A stretch of DNA of 64,000 nt. It comes from Volutella citrinella. Taxonomy: Eukaryota > Ascomycota > Sordariomycetes > Hypocreales > Nectriaceae. Below are positions 1 to 11,674 of this stretch, piece after piece. Made by a program: the position numbers and the translations under genes. Numbering within the stretch: the first letter of the stretch is position 1; each line of letters begins with the position of its first letter. The stretch spans positions 1,612,001 to 1,676,000 of the forward strand of contig JAWZSP010000009.1 of the NCBI GenBank assembly GCA_034401135.1. The letters run 5' to 3'. Below the pieces are notes generated by a model. The model saw only the letters and a program-made list of their open reading frames with translations, made no database searches and had not been told where the DNA came from.

Positions 1-294
1 GATGTCAGCAACGTTCAAATTAAAGTTCATGTCCCATTCCTTGAGGAGATCTCGACTGTTCGTTGAATCAGGCACTATGAGACAGGCTGCCCCACCAACT
101 TTCAGCTGCACCGTTGATCCGCGTGGTCCGAGGAGGGGAATCTAAAAACTGGATCTGTGGCGAAAGGCAACAAGGTAATTTTCATCCAGATCTATATCTA
201 GACTTGGGCTTCCTACCCAGTGCCAGGAGCACCCGAGCCCCAAGTCCTCCAATCATTGGATTAGCGTTTCTCTCTACTTGATCCTCCATCCAAC
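1..294. other. Window edge and upstream region of the GH114 gene
   Basis: No coding region is supported here. It is the 5' flank of the glycosidase that starts at 295 and may include the end of a gene lying outside the window. I see no clear TATA element or repeat. Confidence 0.5.
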
Positions 295-1402
295 ATGCCC
301 CGTCTCCAAACAGACAAGCCCATTATCCTGGGCGACGAGATGATTGGTAGTTCTCAATTGCAATCGAGACAAAATAAAGGAACTTGCATTTGGAAGAAGC
401 TTGCTGTTGGCTTCATCCTCGTTGCTGGGCTTGGCTGGGTGTCCCACGGGGCCGGCATCCTCAAGGCACCAAGTTGCCTCTGTGCATTGACCAGAGCCGG
501 CAGTCATCTGACTCCCGACGTGAAGAATAATCTCCAAGCTCGCAGTAAGTCAATCTGGCAGCCCAGTGTCGATACTACCTGGCAGATCGTGCTGCGATAC
601 CCGCTGGCGCTCGACGGTAAGGCGCCTCAACCCGATGTCGAGGCTTGGGACATTGATCTCTACGACAACGATAAAGCAACAATCGACGCATTACACAATG
701 CTGGAAAGCGCGTGATTTGCTACTTCAGTGCGGGATCCTGGGAGAACTGGCGCGACGACGCGAACAAGTTCAACAAGGTAGACCTCGGCAAGACGTTGGA
801 CGGATGGCCCGATGAAAAATGGATTAAAGTCTCCAGCCCTGGCGTTCGAAATATCATGAAGAAGCGAATCAAGGATGCTTCGGACAAGGGGTGCGATGCA
901 ATCGACCCTGATAATGTTGACGGTTATGTAGGTTTCCCATCCTTCCTGGCAGCATTTTGCAAAACAATTCTAACCATAACTTCCCTTTCAGCAAAACGAC
1001 AATGGACTCGGATTGACTAAAAAAGACGCCATCAACTACATCAAATTTCTGTCCAATGAGGCCGCCAAATATGGCATGGCAACGGGTTTGAAGAATGCTG
1101 GTGATATCATCACCGACGTGCTCAAATACGTTCAGTTCTCCGTCAACGAACAATGCGTCCAGTACAGCGAATGCAAAACGTTTGCAGCCTTTATTGGCGC
1201 TGGAAAACCGGTCTTCCACATCGAGTATCCCAACGGCGCCCCCAAGGTCAGCGACAAGACGAGGCAGAGTTTGTGCTCGGGCAAGGGCAAGGCGGCGGGG
1301 TCTGCTGGTTTCAGTACCGTCATAAAGAAGATGAGTCTGGATGGATGGGTCATGTTCTGCGACGGCACGACTGCCAATACTGCCGTGCAAACCTCCAATT
1401 AG
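295..1402 (+). CDS. Membrane-anchored GH114 glycosidase (endo-alpha-1,4-polygalactosaminidase-like)
   Basis: Two exons, 295-927 and 992-1402, with a 64-bp intron (GTAGGT..CAG), give 347 residues. Without splicing the first frame stops just after the intron. Residues about 35-57 form one hydrophobic segment after a basic stretch, so this looks like a type II membrane protein with its catalytic domain outside. The domain reads DTTWQIVLRYPL, then WDIDLYDND, CYFSAGSWENWR, DPDNVDGY and TGLKNAGD, which are the conserved blocks of GH114 (Spherulin-4, Ega3 and PelA hydrolase families). The acidic residues of DPDNVDGY lie in the presumed active site, and the intron falls directly after this motif. Known members cleave galactosaminogalactan-type polymers. 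No galactosaminogalactan biosynthetic genes are next to it, so its substrate here is inferred from the family only. Confidence 0.9.
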
Positions 1403-1708
1403 CGAGCTGGGTAGTCATTCATATCGTACGTGACAATACAGAGCTTCATATATGCAATACAGACCTGTGATTGTGACTGATGACATCAACTTAAGCTTCG
1501 CTGAAACTCTGAAAGCCTGCTGAGCGTTCTAATACCAGACCGCTCATCAAACATCAAATGGTGGCAAAGTGCAAAGTGCAAAGTGTGGGGCGCTCAACCA
1601 AAGAAAAGAAATTTTCTCCACCCAAGTCCACTTCCTACAGACCAGCGCAGAGCGGATTGCGTGCATGAACGATCATTCCTGACGACAGACAGCAGCCCAA
1701 CCTCCATC
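1403..1708. other. Intergenic region
   Basis: About 300 bp between the GH114 stop and the start of the EamA transporter. A short direct repeat of the form GGCAAAGTGCAAAGTGCAAAG lies at about 1562-1582. Nothing else is recognisable. Confidence 0.5.
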
Positions 1709-3275
1709 ATGGCCTATGGAACAGTAAAGCCAGAGCCTCCACGGCCCTCCGATGTGCCTGGAGCCGCATCCCCTCAAGGTGCCATGGGCCGCGACCCCAC
1801 TGACGCCGCTGACGGGAGCGGCGCCGGGACAGGCACCACAGACTCGGTGGACGGCGAAGCACAGCAAGAGACGCGGTTCAATCGAGCCTGGCAAAGCGTG
1901 CGGGCTTTCTATGACAAGAACATTGGCCTCTTCTTCGTCTTCACGGCTCAGATGTTTGCTTCCGTGGTATGCACACCAATCTGGATGTGACGAGAGGGGA
2001 AGATGCCGAGTTGCTGACCACGCTCAGATGTCGGCCACGACGCGGCTGCTCGAGACGGGCTTCGAAGTCAAGTTCCACGCCCTGCAGGTCATCTTTGTGC
2101 GCATGCTGGCCACGGCCGTCCTGGGCTCGCTGTACATGTGGTACAAGAAGGTCCCCGATTTCCCCTTGGGTGGCCGAGGCGTCCGGGGACTTCTGGTCCT
2201 TCGGGGCCTTGCCGGCACAGCGGGCCTCTTTGGCCTTTACTGTGAGCCAACGTACCCTCCGCGGACTTGATACACAGCTCTGACACCAACCCTAGATTCC
2301 CTCTCATTCTTGGACATATCTGATGCCACCGTCATCACTTTCCTGGTTCCTACGCTGACGGCAATTCTCGCTTGGGTGGCGCTTGGAGTAAGGGGACTCG
2401 ATCGTGTCGTGCAGTGGGCTTCGCTCTCCGGCTAACAGACCATCATAGGAACCATTCACCGTCAAGGAAGCTCTGGCTGGGCTCATTGCATTTTCCGGGG
2501 TCTTGTGCATCGCTCGTCCCGAGTTCCTCTTTCCAGCAGATGACACCTCCGGCAGCCAAAGCATCCATGCTCTCGGCGCCGCTGTTCCTGACATGCACAT
2601 CCAGGAAGGCATCATTCCGCCAGTCGAGGCAACGCCTACAGAGCGCTCCATCGCCGTCGCCTGTGCCGTTTTCGGTTCCTTTGCCGCTGCGACGGCCTAT
2701 GCCACCATTCGCGTCATCGGGAAGCGAACACACTCCCTCGTCAGCGTCAATTACTTTGCCACCCTCGCTACCGTCAGCTCATTCGCCGTCATCATGATCC
2801 ACCCGCAGCTCCATTTTGAGATTCCGCAGAGCCCTGCTCAATGGTAAGGCTCCATGAAAGCATACACTCAAGCCTTAGTCTCTTTGCTCACACATCCAGG
2901 GCTCTTCTCGTTTCCATTGGCGTCTCAGGCTTCCTTTTGCAAGTCCTCTTGACCGAAGGTCTGCAGAGGGAGAAAGCTGGCAGGGCAACAAATCTCATTG
3001 TAAGCAGCCATAAGTGTAGCATGCGCCATCATGACTAACTCTTACCAAAGTACACTCAAATGGTCTTCGCCTTGATCATCGAGCGGGTGGTTTGGGGCAC
3101 CACACCCCCTCCCCTCAGCCTTCTGGGAGGCGCCCTCATCATTGGGGCTGCCGTCTGGGTTAGCTTGCAAAAGAAGGCACAGGTAAAGAAGGACACCGGC
3201 ACGGCCGACGAGGAGCGCGGGCTGTTGTCGTCGGAAGAACCCTCGGCGGATCCCAATCCAAGCCGTCGAGGTTGA
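1709..3275 (+). CDS. EamA/DUF6 (drug/metabolite) transporter, SLC35G1-like
   Basis: Six exons: 1709-1966, 2028-2241, 2296-2387, 2449-2843, 2900-2999 and 3051-3275. The introns are 51-61 bp with GT..AG ends, and the spliced frame is 427 residues. About 60 hydrophilic N-terminal residues precede a series of hydrophobic helices (for example NIGLFFVFTAQMFASV, ATVITFLVPTLTAILAW, SIGVSGFLLQVLLTEGLQ and LLGGALIIGAAVWVSL). These match the ten-helix duplicated EamA fold. The TRLLE block after helix 1 and the REKAGRAT block are typical of fungal members related to animal SLC35G1. Location is probably an internal or plasma membrane and the substrate is unknown. The C-terminus has an acidic dileucine-like tail (EERGLLSSEE), which in other proteins can be a sorting signal. 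Confidence 0.9.
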
Positions 3276-4922
3276 TTACAAGCCGAAGCAAGGGATTTAT
3301 AGAAGCACGCATTTGCCAAGGGCATTATTCACGTGTGCTTCAACAGCTGGCGATGTAATTAGTGGAGGCAAGATATAGGTTCATAGACTTTTGATAGCCA
3401 GATCCGAGGCGGCAGGTGGGATGAGCAACCCTTTTGCATGATACAGAGATTGAGGTTGGCAGACATTATTGTTCCAACTTGCACATGTTGAAACCTGGCA
3501 CTGCTCGTTAAGGGTAGCGATGAGGGGAAGCACAAGGCCCAAAGAGGCAATTTCTCGCCGGGGAGAGATGGCCCATATTCTCCATCGGCGAAATGCCGGC
3601 TAAGTCCAAATAAGGAAGGCATTCGCCGAATGCGGTCACTCCGCCGCTAGGGCAAACCTTGCTGCACTGGCCGGGCGTGTTAGTGCTTTACTACCTGATT
3701 AGCCCGCGCGCCTCGGGCCTCGAGGTGTCAGACTGCGCGACTCCATCAATATTGTATCTGCATCGCATCTCCTGGTGGGTGCCTGAAAGGAGCTTCTCCA
3801 AATTGGGGCTGCAGGAACAGCTGCAAACTCCAGCCTACCAATCTGATCCGCGTTATGCAAGCTGCAGTCGACATACAGCCGACGATGGTCAAACAGAATT
3901 GATGTTTGTCTTGCAACTTGCAACTTGGAAGCAGCTAACAAAACTCTTGAGACGACCACCAGTATGTATCTTCATTTACCAAATCAAAGGTCATGTTGTT
4001 ACTGGTCTGATATTCCAGTTAATATCTTCCCTATCCATATAACCCTGGGCACGCCACTGTCTCTGGGAATTTTGCAGGAAGCGAGGGACAGGGCTGAGGT
4101 TGTCTCGGCGCAGACTCTCTTTCTCAGCAACTTCCCCGAAGCATGAGCCAAGCGATTCTGAGTAGCCAATGGCATCCATCTTGAGTTTAGTTGACATCAT
4201 TTCGGAGAGAAGTGCGCCTAGAAGACCTTTCCGGGTTGCTCAGAAGCAATCACCGAGATGTACCCAAGGATGGAACGGGGCACCTTCAACGACCTTGTCA
4301 TGACACTCGCATTGTTGTCCGGCCCCTGCACCTTCTGCCTGCGTCTAGACCTGCGGATAATGCCAGCATTGGTTCCCCAAGCGTTCCCCGAGTTATCTCC
4401 AACTGGGCAATCCAGTTCTTGGCCAGATTCTGGGGTGAACCAGCACGAATGAGCTCGGCCTAAGGGACATTGGGCAAAATTGGAGTCCCACTCCGCTCCA
4501 GCGCTGCTCCCAAAGGGGCATCTTTTCGCCGGTCTCGATCCACGCCGGGCCCTGGCCAACTCCATGGGGACAAGTCTGCACAACCGAAATATTGTGGCCA
4601 ATTGGAAAGGTCCCTTTACAAGCCTGATTCCCTTGAATCATGCTTTGCCAGCCGGCGAGTACGTTCATATGGGTTGCATCCCAGGGGGGTTTCGCGCTAG
4701 CATCACCATCCCCGTGGGGAAGTGGGCAGTCTTTTCTCCTCATGCCTTGTTCGACCTACACCGCAGCATGGAGCTCATGCATCCAAAACTATTAAATCAT
4801 TCCCCATCCTCACTCTTGATCACAACTCGCAGTCCCGTCCCAGATCTCACCATCGAGCATCACCCTTCTTCTCAATCTAACCCGGTACCCTACGACCTCC
4901 ATTGTCTTCTCCGTCCCTGAAA
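3276..4922. other. Long intergenic region, promoter of the sugar transporter
   Basis: About 1.65 kb with several open frames but no codon pattern, splice structure or motif that supports a gene. The last 250 bp before 4923 are pyrimidine-rich, as is common just upstream of well expressed fungal genes. A GTGGGG near 4716 fits the loose CreA (carbon repressor) consensus SYGGRG, plausible for a sugar transporter but weak evidence on its own. Confidence 0.4.
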
Positions 4923-6685
4923 ATGGAGGCCAAGTCGACATCCAGCGACAAGCCTCGCACTCAAGCCCACATCGAGCTCGCCGAGGGCCAGATGGGCCCT
5001 GGCGCCGTCATCTCCTATGACGGCGACAGCGGGCCGATGGGTATCTTGCGCTCGCCGTATGTGTTTGGTGCCGCTGCTCTCGCCTCGTTTGGAGGCTTCT
5101 CGTTTGGATATGGTGAGTCAAAGCAGTGACCCTTTGTCGTAGAGACCAACTGACCGATTGCGCCTTGCAGACCAGGGCGTCATCTCCATCATCTTGGTCA
5201 TGGACCAGTTCCACAAAGACTTCCCCGAGACTGCTCCCGGCCACCCCTCGTACGGCTTCAACGTCGGTTTCATGACTGGCATGCTGGAACTCGGCGCTTT
5301 CATCGGCTGCCTGTTCATGCCCTACCTGTGCGATCGCTACTCCCGCCGTTGGTCCCTGACCGTGGCTACTGTCTTCTTCTGCGTCGGTGCCGCTATCCAG
5401 ACTGCCGCCCACAACTATGCGGCCCTCGTCGTGGGCCGTACCATCGGTGGCATCGGCGTCGGAACCCTCGCCATGGGCGCTCCTCTATATATTTCCGAAA
5501 TTGCCCCGCCGAACCTTCGAGGCTCCCTACTTGTCCTCGAGGCTACTAGCATCGTCATTGGAGCCGTCATTGCGTACTGGATCACATATGGCACCAAGGA
5601 TATGGCTGGAGAGTGGGCATGGCGTCTGCCCTTCCTGCTGCAGGTCGTCCCAGCTCTGTGTGTCGGCGGTGGGATTCACTTTTTCCCCTATTCACCACGA
5701 TGGCTCGCCATGGTCGGACGGGATGATGAGGCTCTCCAGGCTCTGTCTACCCTTCGCCGTGTCCCGGCCACCGATGCTCGTGTTGAGGCAGAGCACAAGG
5801 GTATTCTATCCGAGGTGCGGTTCCAGGAGGAGGTCCTCCGCCAGGCACACGGCACTCCTGGTCCCCTGAAGCTGGAGCTCCTGCAATGGGCTGATCTCTT
5901 CCGCCCTCGCTACCGCAAGCGGACTCTGATTGCCCTTGGCATTCCATTCTTCCAGCAGTTCTCCGGCATCAACGCCTTTGTCTACTACGCCCCTACATTC
6001 TTCAAGGCCCTCGGCCAGACCGGCGACATGGCTCTTATCCTGTCCGGCATGGTGAACATTTGCCAGTTGGTTGCCAACATCCCCACCCTTCTGTACCTGG
6101 ACAACTTTGGCCGTCGCAAGCTGGCCATCGGCGGTGGTATTGCCATGGCCATTCCACATCTCATCATGTCTGGCGTCGTGGGCAAGTTCAACAACAACTG
6201 GGACGCCAACAAGGCCATGGGTTGGTTTGGAGTCGCACTTATCTGTAAGCTGCCAATCAAGGCGAAAGATTGCGCCAAACCGTATGCTGACCATGACCCT
6301 AGACACTTACGTTCTTACCTACGCGCTAAGCTACGGCCCTCTCGCGTGGACACTTCCCTCCGAAGTCTTCCCCAGCTCGGTACGAGCCAAGGGTGTCGGA
6401 GCGGCTACCTGCGTGCTTTGGCTGGCCAATTTCATCATCGGTGTCATTGTGCCGGAGATGATGATTAAGATTGGCTGGGGAACATATCTTTTCTTTGGAG
6501 TTTTCTGTGTACTTGCATCGGTCTTTTCCTTCTTCCTGGTTCCCGAGACGGCCAAGAAGTCCCTTGAGCAGATCTCAGAGCTGTTTGGCGACCACGAGGT
6601 TGCTGACGAGGAGGAACTGAGGCGCCGCATTGATGCACAAGTCTGGGGAGTTGAGACTACTGAGCAGAAGCTGGAGAGCAACTAG
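4923..6685 (+). CDS. MFS sugar (hexose-type) transporter
   Basis: Three exons, 4923-5112, 5171-6244 and 6303-6685, with two 58-bp introns, give 548 residues. The first intron splits the GYDQGV block of helix 1, a place where fungal sugar porters often carry an intron. Sugar porter signatures are present in order: GFSFGYDQGV, DRYSRRW, GRTIGGIGVG, SPRWLAM, QQFSGINAFVYY, NFGRRKL, YGPLAWTLPSEVFP and PETAKKSLEQ. About twelve membrane helices are expected. The N-terminal 60 residues are hydrophilic and cytosolic. The family imports monosaccharides by proton symport at the plasma membrane; the exact sugar cannot be read from the sequence. It stands alone between unrelated genes. Confidence 0.93.
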
Positions 6686-7399
6686 ATTCGGTAGCCTCGT
6701 AAAGCTATATCATATCATACCTCATATACTTGCAGGGCTGAAGTCAACCCATTGCCAACCGACTCTGCAGCATCAAATGGTGACCCTTCTACCTTGTGAG
6801 TGTTGGAATGGGCCAAACGCGTGATCGAACATCGTAGGAAGAAGCGTAAGAAGAGGTTACTTTCCTATTCATTTCTTAGTCTACATGTAGTCAATACTTA
6901 ATTCACCTCCAATCTACTGTCCAATAGTGAGCACCAATTTTGTCTTCACACCGAAGCCAAGCTAAGCCGTAGCCCCATCGGTAGCATATCGAGTCATGGA
7001 TTGCCCTAGAGCTGTCAGTTCGTGAAAGACTGATGGGTCCAGGCAGATTCCACTGTCCGATGCCACGAGACCAATCACCAGCACGATGTTGGTGGCGGCG
7101 CTAGTGGGCAAGCCGCTCAGTGACGGTGCGTCAGTGGAGTGAGTGCGGGGAAACAGTGGAGGGCCAGGCCTGAAGTTGAGGGGGCGGGGCCGGGGGCGAC
7201 AATCCCCCAGTTCCAGCTTTTAAACCGGTGCAGCGCCCCCTGCCCTCAACCCGGCGAACCATTTCCTATTCCACTCTTCCTGCCCTCACTTCCTGCCTCT
7301 CCCCCAGGCCTCCTCATCCCATACAGCCCAGTTCTATTGGCACAAGCATGTGCATTCTATGACGCCCCGCGCATACGGCATCAGGGTCCACGGGTTCAG
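6686..7399. other. Intergenic region, promoter of a Zn2Cys6 regulator
   Basis: The first 300 bp are AT-rich 3' flank. From about 7140 to 7210 it is strongly G-rich (GGGGGCGGGGCCGGGGGCG) and then C/T-rich up to the ATG at 7400. No other gene is visible. Confidence 0.45.
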
Positions 7400-9743
7400 A
7401 TGGCTCCACCACGCCGGCCCCGGACTGTTCCCTGCGATCAATGTCGAGGTTTGTGACCCATCTCATCCATTTCATCCATCACCATCACAACTTGACAGTC
7501 GTCTCCGAGTCTTCAAGCTGACCAAACTCGCCTATAGAGAAGCACCTGAAGTGTAAAGGCCCCATCATTCACATCTCCGAGAGGGTGAATTACGAGGCTC
7601 ACATTCTACAGGCGACGGCGAACTGCCATGCGCAAACTGCGCCAAGTTCTCGGCTAACTGTGTGCGGGCGAGGAAGAGATTTCGCGTCAAACGGTTAATA
7701 TATACCCGCGGCAACTTCTCCTTTGAGCCCGATCAGACATGGCTTGCCACCGGGACCCGAAGTATGTCGCTCGCATCAAATGCTGCTTTGCTTGACGCTA
7801 CGCCCAACATTGACGTCCATACTGAACCCCATCCTCCAGGCAAGCCCGACAGCTCTCTCGACATTGTCAATGAGCCTGGTGCTACTTCGAGTCGTCGGTC
7901 CAAGCGGCGAGTCACTCCATCAGACGATCAGCAAGAGTCCCATCTCAACGCTGCCGCCGCGGTATTACAGTCCTTTTCCCAGGACGCGCACACCACTGGT
8001 GGCAAACAACTATTCACCCAATCTTCATCGCCACCCGCGGGGCCCAGAGACTCGATCCAAACGCAAACGAGCGAGAAGGACACTCCAGCACTCGACGCGT
8101 ATGGCCAAGCTCACTTGGCAGAAACGAGCGGAGAGCCTCTTGTTTCTCTCTCAACCCCAGCCACTCTAGAGCCAAGCGACACATCACAAAACAACACTTT
8201 CTCCAATCTATCACCACACAGCAACGAGACTTGGCTAGATCAGTCACCAGGCCAAAGGTCTCTAGTCAGTGATGGCTTTTCGAGTTCGTACGCTGAGTCT
8301 GGGTACGACGATATTCCCCACTCTCATGAACAAGCCAACCTTTATCATGACGACACAGTCGCTCCGAGCGACAGAACGCTACTGGGCATTCAAGAAGCCA
8401 GCTTAGTCCGCTGCTTCATCGACAAGCTAGCCACAGCAGTGAATCACCTCGCCCTTTCAGAACCCAGAAGAGTAGCAACTGACAATGTACAGTTTGACAC
8501 TACCGATAGGGATCACCACTACTTGACTATAGTCCCCCTTCGAGTACTAAATAGCCCTCTGCTTCTCAATGCCGTTTGTGCCGCTGCGGCGAGGTACTTG
8601 ACGAGAGTATGGTCCCGAAAAGGCTATGAAGGGCCCATCGAGTACAACGGGATCCTACTGCCCGGGGTCAATGAAGAGAGCACCATTGGCTATCACAACA
8701 ACTGCATCCCCTATCTCATGGATGTTTCCCGAGACCCAATCAACTCTTGCAGTGACGACGCCCTGACTGCAATCACCATACTGCGCTATCACGAGCAGGT
8801 CGACAGTGAGTATCATCTCGCTACTCTTTGCTCTGTTCACATCACTGACGCTCCGGTAGCGCATTTTACTGGGTTTGATAACGAAACCTTTTCCATTGCC
8901 GTCGAGGCCATCTTCCAGGCCCAGCAAGACAGAGCCCTCGGTCTCCTGCGCCTTGTCATGCAACCACCTCGCGGACAAGACTTGTACGCAGATTCCCTTC
9001 CATCGCTACGGCACTCGGCCTGTCTTATCGCGCTTCGCCAAGAGATTTGGTCCGTCCTCATCAACCGAAGGCCCTTTCGCCTACGTATTCTACCCGTCGT
9101 TGACTATGCAACGTTCAATGACACTGTGGCTGCCGATGAATATGACTGGGCGAATCGAATCATCGTCTGGTGCGCCCACGTCCTGAAATATTGTTTCAGC
9201 GATGCGACTGAAGATGCTCAGAGCGCAAATGGCGAGCGGCCAAGGTCTGAGCAATGGAAAGCTCTCAGAGCTTTCGAGACAGGCTGGGACGCCCATCCGC
9301 CACGCGAATTTGATCCTCTTTTCTATCAGGAGAGAGATGCCAGCCAGGGCCGATTCTTTCCGACCATATGGCTGGCCAATGAGTGTCAAGTTGTCGCGTT
9401 ACAGCACGTCGAGATTGCCCGCATCATCCTCGCAGTGCATGACTCAAAGGTCCAGAGATTGGGCATAGGGCTGAGTGCGGCAAGCCATACTCTGGAAGAA
9501 AAGCTGCGGCAGGCAACAAGAAGAATATGTGGTCTTGCCCTTTCCAACAAGACGAGTCAGCCAGCCATGGTCACCGCCGCTGTTGGCATTTCCATGTGTG
9601 GTGAATACTTCCGAAACCCTGATGAACAGGCTGCCATAGTCGACCTGATGAGAACTTTGGAGGCTGAGCATGCCTGGCCTACGAAAACGGTCGTGGAGGC
9701 ACTCCGCAAAGCTTGGGATAGTCACATCATGGCGTACCACTAA
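7400..9743 (+). CDS. Zn2Cys6 transcription factor with a Fungal_trans_2-like regulatory domain
   Basis: Proposed exons are 7400-7448, 7538-7558, 7612-8805 and 8860-9743, giving 715 residues. The zinc cluster is built from the first three exons: CDQCREKHLKC, then KGDGELP, then CANCAKFSANC. This matches C-x2-C-x6-C-x7-C-x2-C-x6-C. A basic linker (RARKRFRVKR) follows, then a low-complexity Ser/Thr/Pro-rich region to about residue 260. The C-terminal half (PLRVLNSPLLLNAVCAAAARYL, DALTAITILRYHEQ) resembles the ARCA-type fungal factor domain. Two oddities: the second intron seems to start with GC rather than GT, and the last intron (54 bp, GTGAGT..TAG) keeps the frame open if retained. It is a probable nuclear DNA-binding regulator; the adjacent M20 peptidase could be a target but nothing proves this. 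Confidence 0.85.
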
Positions 9744-10260
9744 AGGCCGTCTTTAAACAGGATGTATGCCCTACGATGCGAGGAGGATTCAATCTCATAC
9801 CAAACGATGTGTCAAATATTGTTCCTTTGTGCATCACTGAGGATTTACAAAAGCTTATAGGAAACACTATAAATATTTATATGACTCAAGAACCATTTCA
9901 AAGACACAGAATTGGTCTTGTGAGATATTAATAAGCCTCTAGATGTCAAGGCCGGATTGTCAGAACATTGAAGTGATTTTCGCAACTGCATCTCTACGAG
10001 CTGGGTTGTCATGTACTGCAACTACCCTCTGCATTGCGCTTTTCTGGGCTGTACTTTCGAAACACATGAAGACCCGGAATAGGTTGTATGATCGACGTGT
10101 CGGTCCGTCCCGGGAGTTTGTGAGTCATCCTGTCAGACATCGGAGAATCGGGATTCCCTAGAGCAGGCCCACAATTGGTGACTACCACTTCCCCTCATTC
10201 CAACTCCCGACTACTCTTGTTCCAACTCTTGCTTGATATCGTGACACTACCGTCGGCAAA
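9744..10260. other. Intergenic region
   Basis: About 520 bp between the regulator and the peptidase. The first 200 bp are AT-rich and likely hold the transcript end. No gene or clear element is seen. Confidence 0.45.
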
Positions 10261-11363
10261 ATGACGTCCAACATCATGGATCATCCGGCAGTCCAGCTGC
10301 TGAAGTCGCTCATGTCCATTGTCAGCACCAGTGAGCTGGAGTACGACATTGGCGTCTTCTTGGAACAGCATCTCCAGGCCTTGGGCTACACTGTCGAACG
10401 CATTCCCATCTCTCCAGGCTCTACGCGTCATAATGTCTACGCATATCTCGGATCCAGTCGCAAAGCAAGAGTGCTCCTCACGGCACACATGGATACGGTG
10501 CCACCCCATGTTCCCCTCATCATCGAGGGGGATATCATTCGTGGGCGGGGATCTTCCGATGACCTAGGCCCATTGGCCGCTCAAATCATAGCTCTAGAGG
10601 AGCTGAGGAAGGAAGGCAAGATCAGAGAGGAGGGGGACGTGGCACTCCTCTTTGTGGTTGGTGAGGAAAATGGAGGGCATGGGATGATCGCCGCGAATGA
10701 TATGGGCGTCTCGTGGGAGGCTGGCATCTTTGCAGAGCCAACAGAGAGTAAGCTTGCCAAAGGCCACAAGGGGCAAGTCGCTTTCGAAGTCATCGCCCAA
10801 GGCAAGGCCTGGTAAGTCAGATATTCCGCCTCGTATAGGGCAGCTCTGACTCTCGAAACAGCCACTCCGGATATCCTCATCTCGGGAAAAGCGCCACTTC
10901 CGTGCTCCTTGCCGTGTTGAATGACCTCTCTGCGGCAAGCTGGCCAGAATCCGATCTCCTTGGCCCTTCAACGTTCAACATTGGCACTATTGAAGGCGGG
11001 GAGAAGCACAACATTGTCGCCCCATCAGCTAAGGCGCTGTGCGAGGTCCGGATGGTGGCAGACTTGCCTGGTATCAAAGAAAAGGTTACAGCCATTGTGT
11101 CAAAGCATCCAGATGTGGAGCTCAAGTTTGTCTTTGAGTACCCAGAGGCGCTATTGGACTGGGAGATTGACGGTTTCGACGCCGCCCCAGTTGCCTTTGG
11201 AACTGATGTGCCCCGACTGAGGGATGAGTTTTGTGGCAAGAGAGTGCTCTACGGGCCAGGGTCGATTCTGGTGGCACATGGACCAGATGAGTACATCAGT
11301 ATCCCGGAACTGATCGAAAGCATCTCTGGATACAAGAAGCTAGCGCTTCACTTCCTCAAGTAG
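10261..11363 (+). CDS. M20 family metallopeptidase (ArgE/DapE-like deacylase)
   Basis: Two exons, 10261-10811 and 10862-11363, with a 50-bp intron (GTAAGT..CAG), give 350 residues. Metal-binding motifs of the M20 family are all present: the first His in TAHMDTVPP, the bridging Asp in SSDDLGPLA, the paired Glu in GEENGGHG, an Asp/Glu position in FAEPTESK, and the last His in VAHGPDEY. The lid-domain block CHSGYPHLGKSA follows the splice site. There is no signal peptide, so it is probably cytosolic. Relatives are acetylornithine deacetylases and succinyl-diaminopimelate desuccinylases, but fungal singletons of this size act on varied N-acyl amino acids or peptides. The substrate is therefore open. 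It follows a Zn2Cys6 regulator on the same strand. Confidence 0.92.
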
Positions 11364-11674
11364 AAGTCTGGATGTAGCACAAGTTTATGACAATAAGGGT
11401 ACTAAGTGCTTCTCCACTCTCACCACTATGCTGTAGATCAATAATGACCAGCTTCCTTCGGTTCCCAAACTTGAACATGGCTCCTCCGCCATCTGCCATT
11501 TAAACATCCGCAATTCGCTCTTTCCCCCATATCACCCAAGACCATTCAGCATGGCAAATCAGCAAGAAGGGTGCGACATTAGTTTTCGGGTTGATAGGTT
11601 GTGTAATAGCAGTAAATCAACGCTCGCTTCGCTTTGAGGCTCTAAGTATATAAATCATCATCTCCACAACTGGC
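11364..11674. other. Intergenic region between convergent genes
   Basis: About 310 bp separating the stops of the M20 peptidase (+) and the second Zn2Cys6 regulator (-). It should contain both polyadenylation regions. No other feature is recognised. Confidence 0.5.

Noticed and set aside
543..562. GTAAGT..CAG inside exon 1 of the GH114 gene as an intron
   Set aside because: It would be only 20 bp, too short for splicing, and the frame is open without it.
3659..4920. Several overlapping open frames in the intergenic region before the sugar transporter
   Set aside because: Frames on both strands overlap each other and none shows domain motifs or consistent splice sites. One runs right up to the transporter start.
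7559..7611. Normal GT donor (GTGTAA at 7551) for the second intron of the first Zn2Cys6 gene
   Set aside because: It removes the third cysteine and puts the rest of the zinc cluster out of frame. Only a GC start at 7559 keeps all six cysteines.
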